A stretch of DNA of 64,000 nt, from NCBI GenBank assembly GCA_900768685.1, contig CAAGDX010000018.1, positions 11,588 to 75,587 on the forward strand, read 5' to 3'. Both the position numbers and the translations under genes were made by a program. This DNA is from Bacteroidales bacterium (GTDB lineage: Bacteria; Bacteroidota; Bacteroidia; Bacteroidales; Muribaculaceae). The notes beneath the pieces are model-generated. The model worked only from the letters and a program-made list of their open reading frames with translations, searched no databases and was not told the origin of the DNA. Shown here piece after piece: positions 36,477 through 44,724 of this stretch. Numbering within the stretch: the first letter of the stretch is position 1; each line of letters opens with the position of its first letter.

Positions 36477-37760
36477 ATGTCTGTTTTGCCTCCGTTGCCG
36501 GAAAGAATGAGACCCAAAACGCTCGATGAATATGTCGGGCAAACACACCTTGTGGGACCGGATGCTGTGCTTCGTCGCATGATAGAGTCCGGGCAAGTGT
36601 CTTCTTTTATCCTTTGGGGACCGCCGGGAGTAGGCAAAACAACACTTGCTCGCATTATTGCAAACTCCACGAAATCACCGTTTTACACCCTCAGTGCAGT
36701 CACTTCCGGAGTGAAAGAAGTTCGTGAGGTCATTGAGAGATGCAAAAACGAGTCTATGGGAATGTTTTCCACCGGCAGACCTATTCTTTTTATTGACGAA
36801 ATACACCGTTTCAGCAAGTCGCAGCAAGACAGCTTGCTCGGTGCCGTGGAGAGCGGAGTGGTAACGCTTATCGGAGCCACAACGGAAAACCCTTCGTTTG
36901 AAGTTATCCGCCCATTGCTCTCTCGTGCAAGGGTTTATACCCTTCAGCCCCTTGGCGAGCAGGATTTGCAGACGCTTTTGGAGCGGGCTTTGAGTCAAGA
37001 TGAGGTGCTTTCAAAACGCAAAGTGCAGGTGGTTTCCACGGCAGCACTTTTTCGCTTTTCCGGTGGTGATGGACGTAAATTGCTGAATATCTTGGATTTG
37101 CTGGAGCAAGCGGTGCCATACGGAGGCACACTTGTGATAGACGACAAGACGGTGGTGGATTGTCTCCAGGAAAATCCTGCGGCATACGATAAAGCGGGAG
37201 AAATGCACTACGACATTATCTCCGCATTCATAAAAAGCGTGCGCGGTAGCGACCCTGATGCTGCAATTTACTGGCTTGCACGCATGATAGCCGGAGGTGA
37301 AGACCCGGAATTTATAGCACGTCGCCTTGTGATTCTCGCCTCCGAGGATATAGGACTGGCAAACCCTAATGCCATGCTTCTTGCTAACACCACATTTGAA
37401 ATACTCAAGAAAATCGGTATGCCGGAAGGACGTATTCCTCTGGCAGAGTGCACTATATACCTGGCAACATCGCCAAAAAGCAATTCCGCTTACTGTGCCA
37501 TAAATTCCGCGCTGGAACTCGTGAAAAACACAGGCGACCTGCCTGTGCCGCTACATATCCGCAATGCTCCCACGGAACTGATGAAAGACATAGGCTACGG
37601 AGTGGATTACAAATATGCTCACGACTATCCGGGGCATTTCGTGGTGCAGCAGTTTATGCCGGATAAACTCGTTGGTACACGCCTTTGGGAAGCCGCAGAC
37701 AATCCTGCAGAGCAGCGTGCGGAAGCACTCCAACGTGAACGTTGGGGTGAAAAGAAATAA
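36477..37760 (+). CDS. rarA: Replication-associated recombination protein A
   Basis: 427 residues. AAA+ clamp-loader-like ATPase: Walker A GPPGVGKT at 48-55, Walker B ILFIDEIHRF, sensor 1 IGATTENPSF, then the MgsA/WRNIP1 C-terminal tetramerisation region (SAFIKSVRGSDPDAAIYWLARMI, EDIGLANPNAM, YAHDYPGHFV). It acts at stalled replication forks. The gene converges on the ATPase gene at 37,774 with only 13 bases between the stops and no separate terminator visible. Confidence 0.96.
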   Translation: MSVLPPLPERMRPKTLDEYVGQTHLVGPDAVLRRMIESGQVSSFILWGPPGVGKTTLARIIANSTKSPFYTLSAVTSGVKEVREVIERCKNESMGMFSTGRPILFIDEIHRFSKSQQDSLLGAVESGVVTLIGATTENPSFEVIRPLLSRARVYTLQPLGEQDLQTLLERALSQDEVLSKRKVQVVSTAALFRFSGGDGRKLLNILDLLEQAVPYGGTLVIDDKTVVDCLQENPAAYDKAGEMHYDIISAFIKSVRGSDPDAAIYWLARMIAGGEDPEFIARRLVILASEDIGLANPNAMLLANTTFEILKKIGMPEGRIPLAECTIYLATSPKSNSAYCAINSALELVKNTGDLPVPLHIRNAPTELMKDIGYGVDYKYAHDYPGHFVVQQFMPDKLVGTRLWEAADNPAEQRAEALQRERWGEKK

Positions 37761-37773
37761 ACAGCCTCTGATA

Positions 37774-38895
37774 TTACATGTTTCTTTGAATCCATAATTT
37801 AAGGATAGGGTCATCAAAAGTGATGAATTTTCCGGAAATGTCTATCAAATCTTTTTTCTGCAAAGCTCGCTTAATAACTTGCACGTTCGGCGAAGATTCC
37901 AGCTTGTAACGAGTAATAATTTCTGCACGACTGAAACCTGTGTTGACTCCATCTGCTATAGCCTTAAGGAAATTGAGTTGATTCTCCGTCAGAGATTCAA
38001 TTTCTCGCTGGAAAAACACCGTGTTTTGTTCCAAAAGGTCATCAACGGCACTTTCAATATCGGAATTATTTACTGAGTCGCCACTTTTGTACCAAACAAT
38101 CCACGATAAATGCTGAACGTATGTGGAAACGTTGTCCACGAGCAAGCATATTTTTTCTGCAAATTCGGGTGATATTGTTTTGTTAGTGCTCGCAAATTTG
38201 TTGCAAATAAACGGAATCCATTCTTCTGTGGGAATCTTTTTCAAAAACATCATATCACCGAATTTATAGAAAGGCATACTTTTGTTGTTGAAAATATTGT
38301 CAAGCAAGTGCTTTTTGCTACCGAACATACAGAAAGTGACATTCTCGCAGTGTTGCCATACGCTTCGGAGCCTTTTTTGAAACGTAAGGCTATCATTAAA
38401 TTCTCCTATTTGTTGAAATTCATCAATACATAGTAAAATTCGGAATCCCGTTTTTTGTGCAATCTTTTCGGGTAGCAGAAGTACGTCTTTGCTAATGTTT
38501 TCCGGTTCGTCCCAATCAAAAGATAGGGAAAAGTCATTTATCGGATCGGCTCCAAAAGAAAATTTTGGTGACAGACCGGACAAAAATGTCTTTGCCGCAT
38601 CTATCCACTGCTCGAATTTTGACGATGTTTGCTTTATAATTTCAGTGGCTAAAAGGCGATAAAACTCGTATTCGGACTTGCACTGGAAAATATCTATAAA
38701 CACAGGGCGAATTTCGGACTTGTCTATTTCTGAAATCACCTTTTTTACAAGCGAAGTTTTTCCCCAACGGCGAGGAGAAATTAGAATAGTATTTATCCCG
38801 TGAGTGAGGTTAGTCTTTAACCTTTTAGTATCTTCTTTGCGGTCCGTAAAATACGTTTTATCTACAGATTTGCCAAATATAAACGGATTTTCCAT
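37774..38895 (-). CDS. AAA ATPase of the archaeal-type (ATPase_2) family
   Basis: 373 residues. N-terminal NPFIFGKSVDKTYFTDRKEDTKRL box, Walker A variant SPRRWGKTSL (about 40-49), Walker B ILLCIDEFQQI, sensor CMFGSKKHLL, and a C-terminal winged-helix (ESLTENQLNFLKAIADGVNTGFSRAEIITRYKL). These are STAND-like ATPases of unknown cellular role, common in many copies in Bacteroidales. Unlike the ATPase at 56,110 it has no DUF4143 nuclease-like tail. The promoter region holds four 15-bp direct repeats overlapping both promoter boxes, suggesting autoregulation. It is an isolated gene among housekeeping functions and may be laterally acquired. Confidence 0.88.
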   Translation of the reverse strand: MENPFIFGKSVDKTYFTDRKEDTKRLKTNLTHGINTILISPRRWGKTSLVKKVISEIDKSEIRPVFIDIFQCKSEYEFYRLLATEIIKQTSSKFEQWIDAAKTFLSGLSPKFSFGADPINDFSLSFDWDEPENISKDVLLLPEKIAQKTGFRILLCIDEFQQIGEFNDSLTFQKRLRSVWQHCENVTFCMFGSKKHLLDNIFNNKSMPFYKFGDMMFLKKIPTEEWIPFICNKFASTNKTISPEFAEKICLLVDNVSTYVQHLSWIVWYKSGDSVNNSDIESAVDDLLEQNTVFFQREIESLTENQLNFLKAIADGVNTGFSRAEIITRYKLESSPNVQVIKRALQKKDLIDISGKFITFDDPILKLWIQRNM

Positions 38896-38920
38896 ACATT
38901 TTACTTTTATTTTTCACCTG

Positions 38921-38951
38921 CAAATTTACTAACATTTTTATTACTAACAAA
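38921..38951 (-). promoter_or_regulatory. Promoter of the ATPase gene (TTTG-N19-TAAATTTG) inside direct repeats
   Basis: On the minus strand TTTG (38951-38948) and TAAATTTG (38928-38921) are 19 bases apart, an exact match to the Bacteroidota consensus. Both boxes are part of the 15-bp repeat array. Confidence 0.8.
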
Positions 38952-38990
38952 ATTATTACTAACAAAGTTGTTACTAACAAACTTGTTAGT
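38927..38990. repeat. 15-bp direct repeats (four) plus an inverted repeat at the ATPase promoter
   Basis: TACTAACATTTTTAT, TACTAACAAAATTAT, TACTAACAAAGTTGT and TACTAACAAACTTGT are head to tail (38927-38986). The last unit with the following bases forms a perfect inverted repeat ACTAACAA-AC-TTGTTAGT (38973-38990). The conserved half is ACTAACA. The rest of the 260-bp gap holds the divergent promoter of the small membrane protein. Confidence 0.9.
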
Positions 38991-39103
38991 TTTTCAATGT
39001 GGTTTGCTAAACCACCTAAAAATTGTCAAAAAAGGCGGATAATGTTAATTCTTTATAATATTTTTGAGAAAAAATATTGTGTCACAAAAAAAATTTGTAA
39101 TTT

Positions 39104-39111
39104 TACGTTTG
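39104..39111 (+). promoter_or_regulatory. -7 box (TACGTTTG) of the PstS-like operon
   Basis: Matches TAnnTTTG 44 bases before the start at 39156; the -33 element is weak (TTGTG, about 39077). Confidence 0.6.
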
Positions 39112-39155
39112 TATTATGGATAAATGTAAGGTATCAGCAAAATTAAATAAAGAAA

Positions 39156-39392
39156 ATGTCTGAAGAAAACATTGATAAAGAGCAAGATAACGAAACAAAA
39201 GCACCTTCAAAAGTAAAAATAGTGTTTGGCGTACTCATGATAGCTATTTACCTTGGTATGGCTTACGCACTGCTGTTTACTAAATTTTTTGAAGTCACCA
39301 TCCAATACGAGTGGATGAGGTACACGTTCGGTACAATCTTTGCCGTTTACGGCGTTTGGCGCGGTTACAGGCAATTTGATAATAAATACTGA
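39156..39392 (+). CDS. Small membrane protein with two transmembrane helices
   Basis: 78 residues. About 20 charged residues at the N-terminus, hydrophobic helices at about 21-43 (VKIVFGVLMIAIYLGMAYALLF) and 53-70 (YTFGTIFAVYGVWRGYR). It starts an operon with a PstS-like lipoprotein (19 bases downstream) and a TPR protein. In many Bacteroidales the same trio follows ExbB/ExbD/TonB genes; here those are absent and the trio has its own promoter. The function is unknown. Confidence 0.85.
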   Translation: MSEENIDKEQDNETKAPSKVKIVFGVLMIAIYLGMAYALLFTKFFEVTIQYEWMRYTFGTIFAVYGVWRGYRQFDNKY

Positions 39393-39411
39393 AATATCAC
39401 TGTAAAAAATT

Positions 39412-40398
39412 ATGAAACAAACATCAAAAATATTATCCACATTACTTTTGGCAGCAATTTTCTGCCTTGCACAGTCCTGCGGTAAATTTTCCGACCAGAG
39501 AAAAGGTAACACCTCAACATCCGGGCTGACTACTATCATGTGCGACAATAGTTTTGAAAATATTATACAGCAGGAAATAGACGTTTTTGAATACGTATAT
39601 CCGGAGGCAAGCATCATTCCGTACTACGTTTCCGAGGCTGCTGCAATAGACTCACTCATAAGCCTTAAGACTCGTCTCGCGGTGATTTCTCGCGAACTCA
39701 CAAAGGAAGAAACGGAATACCTTAAAGGCAAAAAACGTAACCCCAAGGTGCAGAGAATTGCCGTTGATGCAATCGCACTCATTGTTAACCCGGAAAACCC
39801 CGTGGAAATACTCTCAAAAAGCGAAATTTCCGAGATTCTTTCCGGTGAAGTTACAGACTGGAATCAGATTGAGCCGTCTAAAATAGGTAAGATAAACGTA
39901 GTTTTTGACGATGCCGGTTCTTCCACCCTCAAGTACATGAAAGATTCACTCCTGCAGGGCAAGGAACTCGGTGAAAATGTATATGCTCAAGGTTCAAACA
40001 GAGCTGTTTTTGAGGCAGTTAAGAAAAGCAAAAACACAGTGGGAGTGATAGGCGTGAGCTGGATTACTACAGACATGAAGGGCGTATCCACCACCATTGA
40101 GGACAAGGCACAAACTTCCGCTTCCAGCGACACCACAACCCTTGAATTTAACCGCGAAGTGAAAGTGCTCAAAGTCCGCCGCGACGACTCCATTGAAGCA
40201 TATAAGCCATATCAAGCATACATTTACAGCGGGCAGTATCCTCTTTTCCGCTCAATATATATGGTATGTGCATCCGTTTCCGGAACCACCTCACACGGAT
40301 TCTATTCCTTCGTGACAGGTTTCCAGGGACAGAAACTTATCCAGATGACAGGCGTCCTGCCGGCAACTATTCAGCCCAGAATGGTTGCACTTTACTGA
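39412..40398 (+). CDS. PstS-like phosphate/anion-binding lipoprotein
   Basis: 328 residues. Lipobox AQSC (C24). The body is of the PBP-like type 2 fold: TTIMCDNSFENIIQQEIDVFEY, LAVISRELTKEE, VDAIALIVNPENPVEILSKSEISEILSGEVTDWNQI, VFDDAGSSTLKYMKDSLL and VIGVSWI. No PstC/A/B permease genes follow, so it is not an ordinary phosphate ABC transporter component; association with a TonB-type energy system or a sensing role is more likely. Confidence 0.88.
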   Translation: MKQTSKILSTLLLAAIFCLAQSCGKFSDQRKGNTSTSGLTTIMCDNSFENIIQQEIDVFEYVYPEASIIPYYVSEAAAIDSLISLKTRLAVISRELTKEETEYLKGKKRNPKVQRIAVDAIALIVNPENPVEILSKSEISEILSGEVTDWNQIEPSKIGKINVVFDDAGSSTLKYMKDSLLQGKELGENVYAQGSNRAVFEAVKKSKNTVGVIGVSWITTDMKGVSTTIEDKAQTSASSDTTTLEFNREVKVLKVRRDDSIEAYKPYQAYIYSGQYPLFRSIYMVCASVSGTTSHGFYSFVTGFQGQKLIQMTGVLPATIQPRMVALY

Positions 40399-40482
40399 CA
40401 ATCAAAGCAGACTGCAAACCAAATAAATCAAGTGAGAAAAATATAAAAAAATTAAATAACAAACGATAAAAATACTTACGAC

Positions 40483-42108
40483 ATGAAGTTAAAAGCAATT
40501 TTTTCATTATTCTTAGCCGCTGCTTTCTCGCTATCCGCACAGCAAGGCTACAAAGACGGTATTGAATATTTCAGAGCAGACCAGCCTGAAGAAGCAGAGA
40601 TTATTCTCTCTCGCACTCTGAACGATGCTTCTACAGACAAAGCCCAGGCTTACTACTACCTCGGACAGATTGAACTCCAAAAAGGCAATGTGAACGCTGC
40701 AAAAGGACACTTTGACCAAGGTCTTGCTGCAGACGCCACTTGTGCATTGAACTACATCGGACTCGGTGCCATCGACCTCCGTTCAAACAATGCTTCCGCT
40801 GCTGAAAAAAACTTCAAAGCTGCAAAAGAATTAGACAAAAAAGACGCTAAAGTTGTTGTGGAAATAGCACGTGCTTACTACAACGCAGACCCTGTGCTTT
40901 ACGCAAAGGAAATTGAAAAAAATATTGCTGAAGCTAAGAAAATCAGCAAAAAATCTCCGGAACCATCTATTTACATCCTTGAAGCTGATATGCTCGCTAA
41001 AACAGATGTGGGTACTTCCGCTGCATACTATCAGATGTGTAACGAGGCAGACGTAAATACTCAGTACCCGGAAGCTTACGTGAAATACGCTCGCGTGTAT
41101 TTCTCCGTAAATCCGCAGTACTCTATCGACAAACTTAAAGAACTCCTCGCTAAGCGTCCGGACTCTGCTCTTGCACAGCGTGAACTCGCTGAAAAATACT
41201 ACGAAAGCGACCGCCTCACTCTTGCTGCTGAACAGTACGGCGAATACATCAAAAACCCGAACCACTTCAAGAAAGACGAAATCCGCTACGTAGCACTCCT
41301 CTACTTCGGCAAAAAATATCAGGAATCTTTTGACCTTGCAGGTAAAATCCTCAGTGAAGACGCGGACAATATCTACATGCAGCGTATGCAGTTCCTAAAC
41401 CTTGAGAAACTCGGACAATACGAACAGGCTAAAGTCCTCGCTGAAAAATTCCTCGCTAACCCGAAAGTTCAAGGTAACATCGCTGCTAACGACTACACTA
41501 CTTACGGCGACATCCTCACTCAACTCGGACAAGACACCCTCGCTGCTCAGCAGTTTGAAAAAGCAGTGCAGATTGCTCCGGAAAAACTTGACCTCCTTAA
41601 AGACCTCTCCGGCGCTTACACAAAAGCTAAAATGTACAGCGAAGCTGCCGATGCAATGCAGCGTTTCGTAGATGCAGGTGAAGCTACTACAAACGACATC
41701 TTCATGCTTGCTCGCCGCTACCAAAATGCCGCTGCCACTGAAACGGATTCTATCAAGAAACAAGACCTCGTGGCTGCTGCTCTCAAAAACGTAAACATCG
41801 TTCTTGAAAGAGTACCGGACAACGCTACTATCATCCTCACAAAGGCTCGTATCCAGTTTGTGCAAAACAACAACAAAGTAAATCAAGACGTAGTGGATAC
41901 ATACCTTGAGGCTCTCGCTATCTTGGATAAAGACCCTGCTAACAAAAAATCCAAGAAAAGTGACTACATCAATGCTTACAACCAGATAGCAAACTATTAT
42001 CTCAGCCTTGGTGACAATGAAAATGCTCGTCTATATTTCACAAAGTTCCTTGAAGTTGACCCGGAAAACGAAGCTCTCCGCAACTATCTTGAAAACGTTT
42101 TGAAATAA
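40483..42108 (+). CDS. Secreted tetratricopeptide repeat protein
   Basis: 541 residues. Signal peptide ending at LSAQQ, then TPR motifs throughout (for example AQAYYYLGQIELQKGNVNAAKGHFDQGLA, NYIGLGAIDLRSNNASAAEKNFKAAKELD, TTYGDILTQLGQDTLAAQQFEKAVQIAPE, NQIANYYLSLGDNENARLYFTKFLEVDPENEALRNYLENVLK). It probably scaffolds periplasmic partners. It is the third gene of the small membrane protein/PstS-like operon and is followed by a terminator. Confidence 0.9.
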   Translation: MKLKAIFSLFLAAAFSLSAQQGYKDGIEYFRADQPEEAEIILSRTLNDASTDKAQAYYYLGQIELQKGNVNAAKGHFDQGLAADATCALNYIGLGAIDLRSNNASAAEKNFKAAKELDKKDAKVVVEIARAYYNADPVLYAKEIEKNIAEAKKISKKSPEPSIYILEADMLAKTDVGTSAAYYQMCNEADVNTQYPEAYVKYARVYFSVNPQYSIDKLKELLAKRPDSALAQRELAEKYYESDRLTLAAEQYGEYIKNPNHFKKDEIRYVALLYFGKKYQESFDLAGKILSEDADNIYMQRMQFLNLEKLGQYEQAKVLAEKFLANPKVQGNIAANDYTTYGDILTQLGQDTLAAQQFEKAVQIAPEKLDLLKDLSGAYTKAKMYSEAADAMQRFVDAGEATTNDIFMLARRYQNAAATETDSIKKQDLVAAALKNVNIVLERVPDNATIILTKARIQFVQNNNKVNQDVVDTYLEALAILDKDPANKKSKKSDYINAYNQIANYYLSLGDNENARLYFTKFLEVDPENEALRNYLENVLK

Positions 42109-42152
42109 AGATTTTTTGCATAGTCGGATAGACTTTACGATAATAAATAAAG

Positions 42153-42190
42153 AAAAATGGCTAAGTTTTATAAGACTCAGCCATTTTTTT
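42153..42190 (+). terminator. Terminator of the PstS-like/TPR operon
   Basis: AAAAATGGCT (42153-42162) pairs with AGCCATTTTT (42179-42188) followed by more T. Confidence 0.9.
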
Positions 42191-42207
42191 TGTACCCGAC
42201 ACAATAG

Positions 42208-42241
42208 AAAAGTCCTGCAAATCATTGACTTGCAGGACTTT
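42208..42241 (-). terminator. Terminator of tRNA-Leu
   Basis: AAAGTCCTGCAA and TTGCAGGACTTT (42209-42220 and 42230-42241) form a 12-bp stem; on the minus strand it directly follows the tRNA and is followed by TTTTCT. Confidence 0.88.
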
Positions 42242-42251
42242 GTTTTTGTCG

Positions 42252-42335
42252 TACCCGGAGCCGGGGTCGAACCGGCACGGATATTACTCCACTGGTGTTT
42301 GAGACCAGCGCGTCTACCGATTCCGCCATCCGGGC
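42252..42335 (-). tRNA. tRNA-Leu (anticodon CAA)
   Basis: 84 nt with the long variable arm of class II tRNAs. Acceptor GCCCGGA/TCCGGGT (first pair G-T), D arm TGGCGGAATCGGTAGACGC, anticodon arm CTGGTCTCAAACACCAG with CAA, T arm GCCGGTTCGACCCCGGC. CCA is not encoded. Confidence 0.97.
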
Positions 42336-42345
42336 TTAAACGGTG

Positions 42346-42376
42346 CAAAGGTAGGGAGATTTTTTGGAATTACAAA
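42346..42376 (-). promoter_or_regulatory. Promoter of tRNA-Leu (TTTG-N19-TACCTTTG)
   Basis: On the minus strand TTTG (42376-42373) and TACCTTTG (42353-42346) are 19 bases apart, ten bases before the tRNA. Confidence 0.85.
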
Positions 42377-42479
42377 GAGTTTTGCCGAAAACTTTGCAAA
42401 GGAGTGTGAAATAAGCCCTTTACAGGAGGTTTATTCATAATAATTGCTAAAATAAAACCATTATATGAGACATTTTGCG

Positions 42480-42487
42480 TATTTTTG
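42480..42487 (+). promoter_or_regulatory. -7 box (TATTTTTG) of the alkaline phosphatase gene
   Basis: Matches TAnnTTTG; leader of about 75 nt to the start at 42569. No clear -33 box. Confidence 0.5.
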
Positions 42488-42568
42488 CATAATTAAAACG
42501 TAATCAAATAACAAACAACAGATAATCCAAAAGAAATCAACCAAAATAACTAATACCCCAACAAAAAT

Positions 42569-43972
42569 ATGAAACTCAAACATTTTCTTTCAGCTACACT
42601 GATTTTAGTGTCATTGGTTCTGAATGCGGAACCAAAGTATATTTTTTATTTTATAGGAGACGGTATGGGAATAGTGCCTCTTATGGCTACTCAGGAGATG
42701 AACCGCACGGTGTATAACGGTGAAAAACCGCTTACGATGCTGCAATTCCCCGTGTCTTCTTTCTGCACTACTTATTCTGCAAATTCAAGTGTTACGGATT
42801 CCGCTGCTGCAGGTACGGCACTTTCAACAGGCTTCAAAACAAATAATGGTATGCTTGGTGTAACTCCGGACAGCACCGCGGTGTATTCTATGGCTAATGT
42901 GCTTAAGGAAAACGGTTACGGTGTGGGAGTTGTTACCAGTGTTTATGCAGATGATGCTACTCCGGGTGCTTTTTACGCTCATGTGCCGAGTCGCGGACAG
43001 TTTTATGATATAGACAGCCAGTTTATTGACGGCAAGGTGGATTTCCTGGCAGGTGCAAACCTTAAAGGTCTCAAAGACAAAGAAGGCAATCCGAATGATT
43101 TGGTGGCAAAATATGCAGAAAACGGCATCGCTATCACTTACAGCCTTGATGAACTTGCAAAAGTAGATTATAAAAAGGCAAATAAAGTTGTACTTTTAGA
43201 GCCTAATCCTTTTAATGACAGTAATGTAGGCTTCACTATTGATTCTATTGCAGGTATGCTCACACTTCCGCAGATGACTCAGGCTTGCCTTGACTATATG
43301 CTTGAAACATCACCGGAAAAATTCTTTATGATGGTGGAAGGTGGAAATATCGACCACGCACTTCACGGAAATGATGCGGGCACTGCTATCACTGAGATTT
43401 TCAAGTTTGACGAGGCTATCCAAATTGCATACAATTTTATGCTCCAACACCCTGACGAAACTCTCATCGTGATTACTGCAGACCATGATACGGGTGGACT
43501 TGTAGTAGGTCGCGACGGTAAGTATTATGCTGATTTCCAATCTCTTAATCGCCAGACGCTTTCTAAAGACAAACTCTCGCTGGACTGCCGTGCCATGATG
43601 CTTTCACGCAGTGTCATCACGTGGGAAGATATGCAGCAATACCTGAGTGAAAAATTAGGTTTTTGGAGTGATGTCAAACTCAAAGATGCTCAGACAGAAC
43701 GTCTTAAGACACTTTTTGAAGAAACATTCACAAACCGCGGCGATATAAGTGATGAGAAAACGCTTTATTCTTCATTTATGGGCTTTGCAGTGGAAGTTTT
43801 CCGTGTGTTTGATGAGGTTACGCGTATGTCTTGGAGCACAGGCGGACACTCCGGCAACCCTGTACCGGTGCTTTCTGCAGGTTGCGGTTCAGAGGTTTTC
43901 TCAAACCTCAACAACAACACTGAAATTCCGGTGAAAATACTCAAAGTGGCAGGACTTAAGCTCCACGAATAG
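42569..43972 (+). CDS. Alkaline phosphatase (PhoA superfamily)
   Basis: 467 residues with a signal peptide ending at LNAEP. Metal and nucleophile motifs are all present: FIGDGMG (about 29-35), VTDSAAAGTAL with nucleophile S78, EGGNIDHALHGND, ITADHDTGG and TGGHSGNPVPV. It is a periplasmic phosphomonoesterase, releasing phosphate for uptake. Followed at 57 bases by a DUF4919 gene. Confidence 0.95.
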   Translation: MKLKHFLSATLILVSLVLNAEPKYIFYFIGDGMGIVPLMATQEMNRTVYNGEKPLTMLQFPVSSFCTTYSANSSVTDSAAAGTALSTGFKTNNGMLGVTPDSTAVYSMANVLKENGYGVGVVTSVYADDATPGAFYAHVPSRGQFYDIDSQFIDGKVDFLAGANLKGLKDKEGNPNDLVAKYAENGIAITYSLDELAKVDYKKANKVVLLEPNPFNDSNVGFTIDSIAGMLTLPQMTQACLDYMLETSPEKFFMMVEGGNIDHALHGNDAGTAITEIFKFDEAIQIAYNFMLQHPDETLIVITADHDTGGLVVGRDGKYYADFQSLNRQTLSKDKLSLDCRAMMLSRSVITWEDMQQYLSEKLGFWSDVKLKDAQTERLKTLFEETFTNRGDISDEKTLYSSFMGFAVEVFRVFDEVTRMSWSTGGHSGNPVPVLSAGCGSEVFSNLNNNTEIPVKILKVAGLKLHE

Positions 43973-44029
43973 TGACAAAGCAAAAATTTCTGCGAAATCT
44001 TTCAGAAATAATCATCTAAATATAATATA

Positions 44030-44698
44030 ATGACAAAAAAATTCATCATTTCTATTGCCCTGTTTTTTACGCTGTTTACACTCTCTGCAGCCGATAAGGA
44101 TTTCAAAGTGGATTTGAATCGCATAAAGGTGGAAACAGCAACGAATCCGGACTTGTATCGTGCTTTGCTGAACAGGTTTGTAGTAGGGGACTCAACTCTC
44201 ACTATGGATGAAATGGCAACCGTATATTATGGCTACGCATTTACGATAGACTATATGCCTACAGACAATTACGATGCCATTCAGGAAAGTTACACGCAAG
44301 GCAAATATGCGGAAACGTGGCATCTATGTGAGGAGGCTCTGAAATACAACCCCGTTTCACTTGATTTGACAATTAAGGCTCTTGTGAGTGCCACTAATTG
44401 TAATCTCAAGAACGCACAGGCTATGATTCCGGCTCTCCAAAACCGATATGAACTCATTTCCACACTTATTTTGATGTCCGGCAAAGGCACTGATGTGGAT
44501 TCGCCGTTTATCGTAATTTGCGAGCAAGACATCAATAGGATACTCCGAAACGTGATTTGCGTGGAGTCCATAATCGGACAGACGGGCATCAGAAATCTTG
44601 TTGCCTACAAGGTGAAACTGGCTATGAACGACCGCCAGCACATCCTATATTTTGACAACAATCTGCAGAAAGAATACGAAAAACTGCATGGTGAATAG
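44030..44698 (+). CDS. DUF4919 family secreted protein
   Basis: 222 residues. Signal peptide ending at LSAAD. The body (DLNRIKVETATNPDLYRALLNRFVVGDSTLTMDEMATVYYGYAFT, YNPVSLDLTIKALVSATN) and the ending ILYFDNNLQKEYEKL match DUF4919, an alpha-helical, TPR-like family of Bacteroidota with no known activity. It lies between the alkaline phosphatase and the S9 peptidase, 26 bases before the latter. Confidence 0.85.
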   Translation: MTKKFIISIALFFTLFTLSAADKDFKVDLNRIKVETATNPDLYRALLNRFVVGDSTLTMDEMATVYYGYAFTIDYMPTDNYDAIQESYTQGKYAETWHLCEEALKYNPVSLDLTIKALVSATNCNLKNAQAMIPALQNRYELISTLILMSGKGTDVDSPFIVICEQDINRILRNVICVESIIGQTGIRNLVAYKVKLAMNDRQHILYFDNNLQKEYEKLHGE

Positions 44699-44724
44699 AC
44701 TCTAAACATAATCAGCCAAACAAT

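Noticed and set aside
38927..38990. Iterons of a plasmid-type replication origin
   Set aside because: The adjacent gene is an ATPase_2 protein, not a Rep protein, and all surroundings are chromosomal housekeeping genes.
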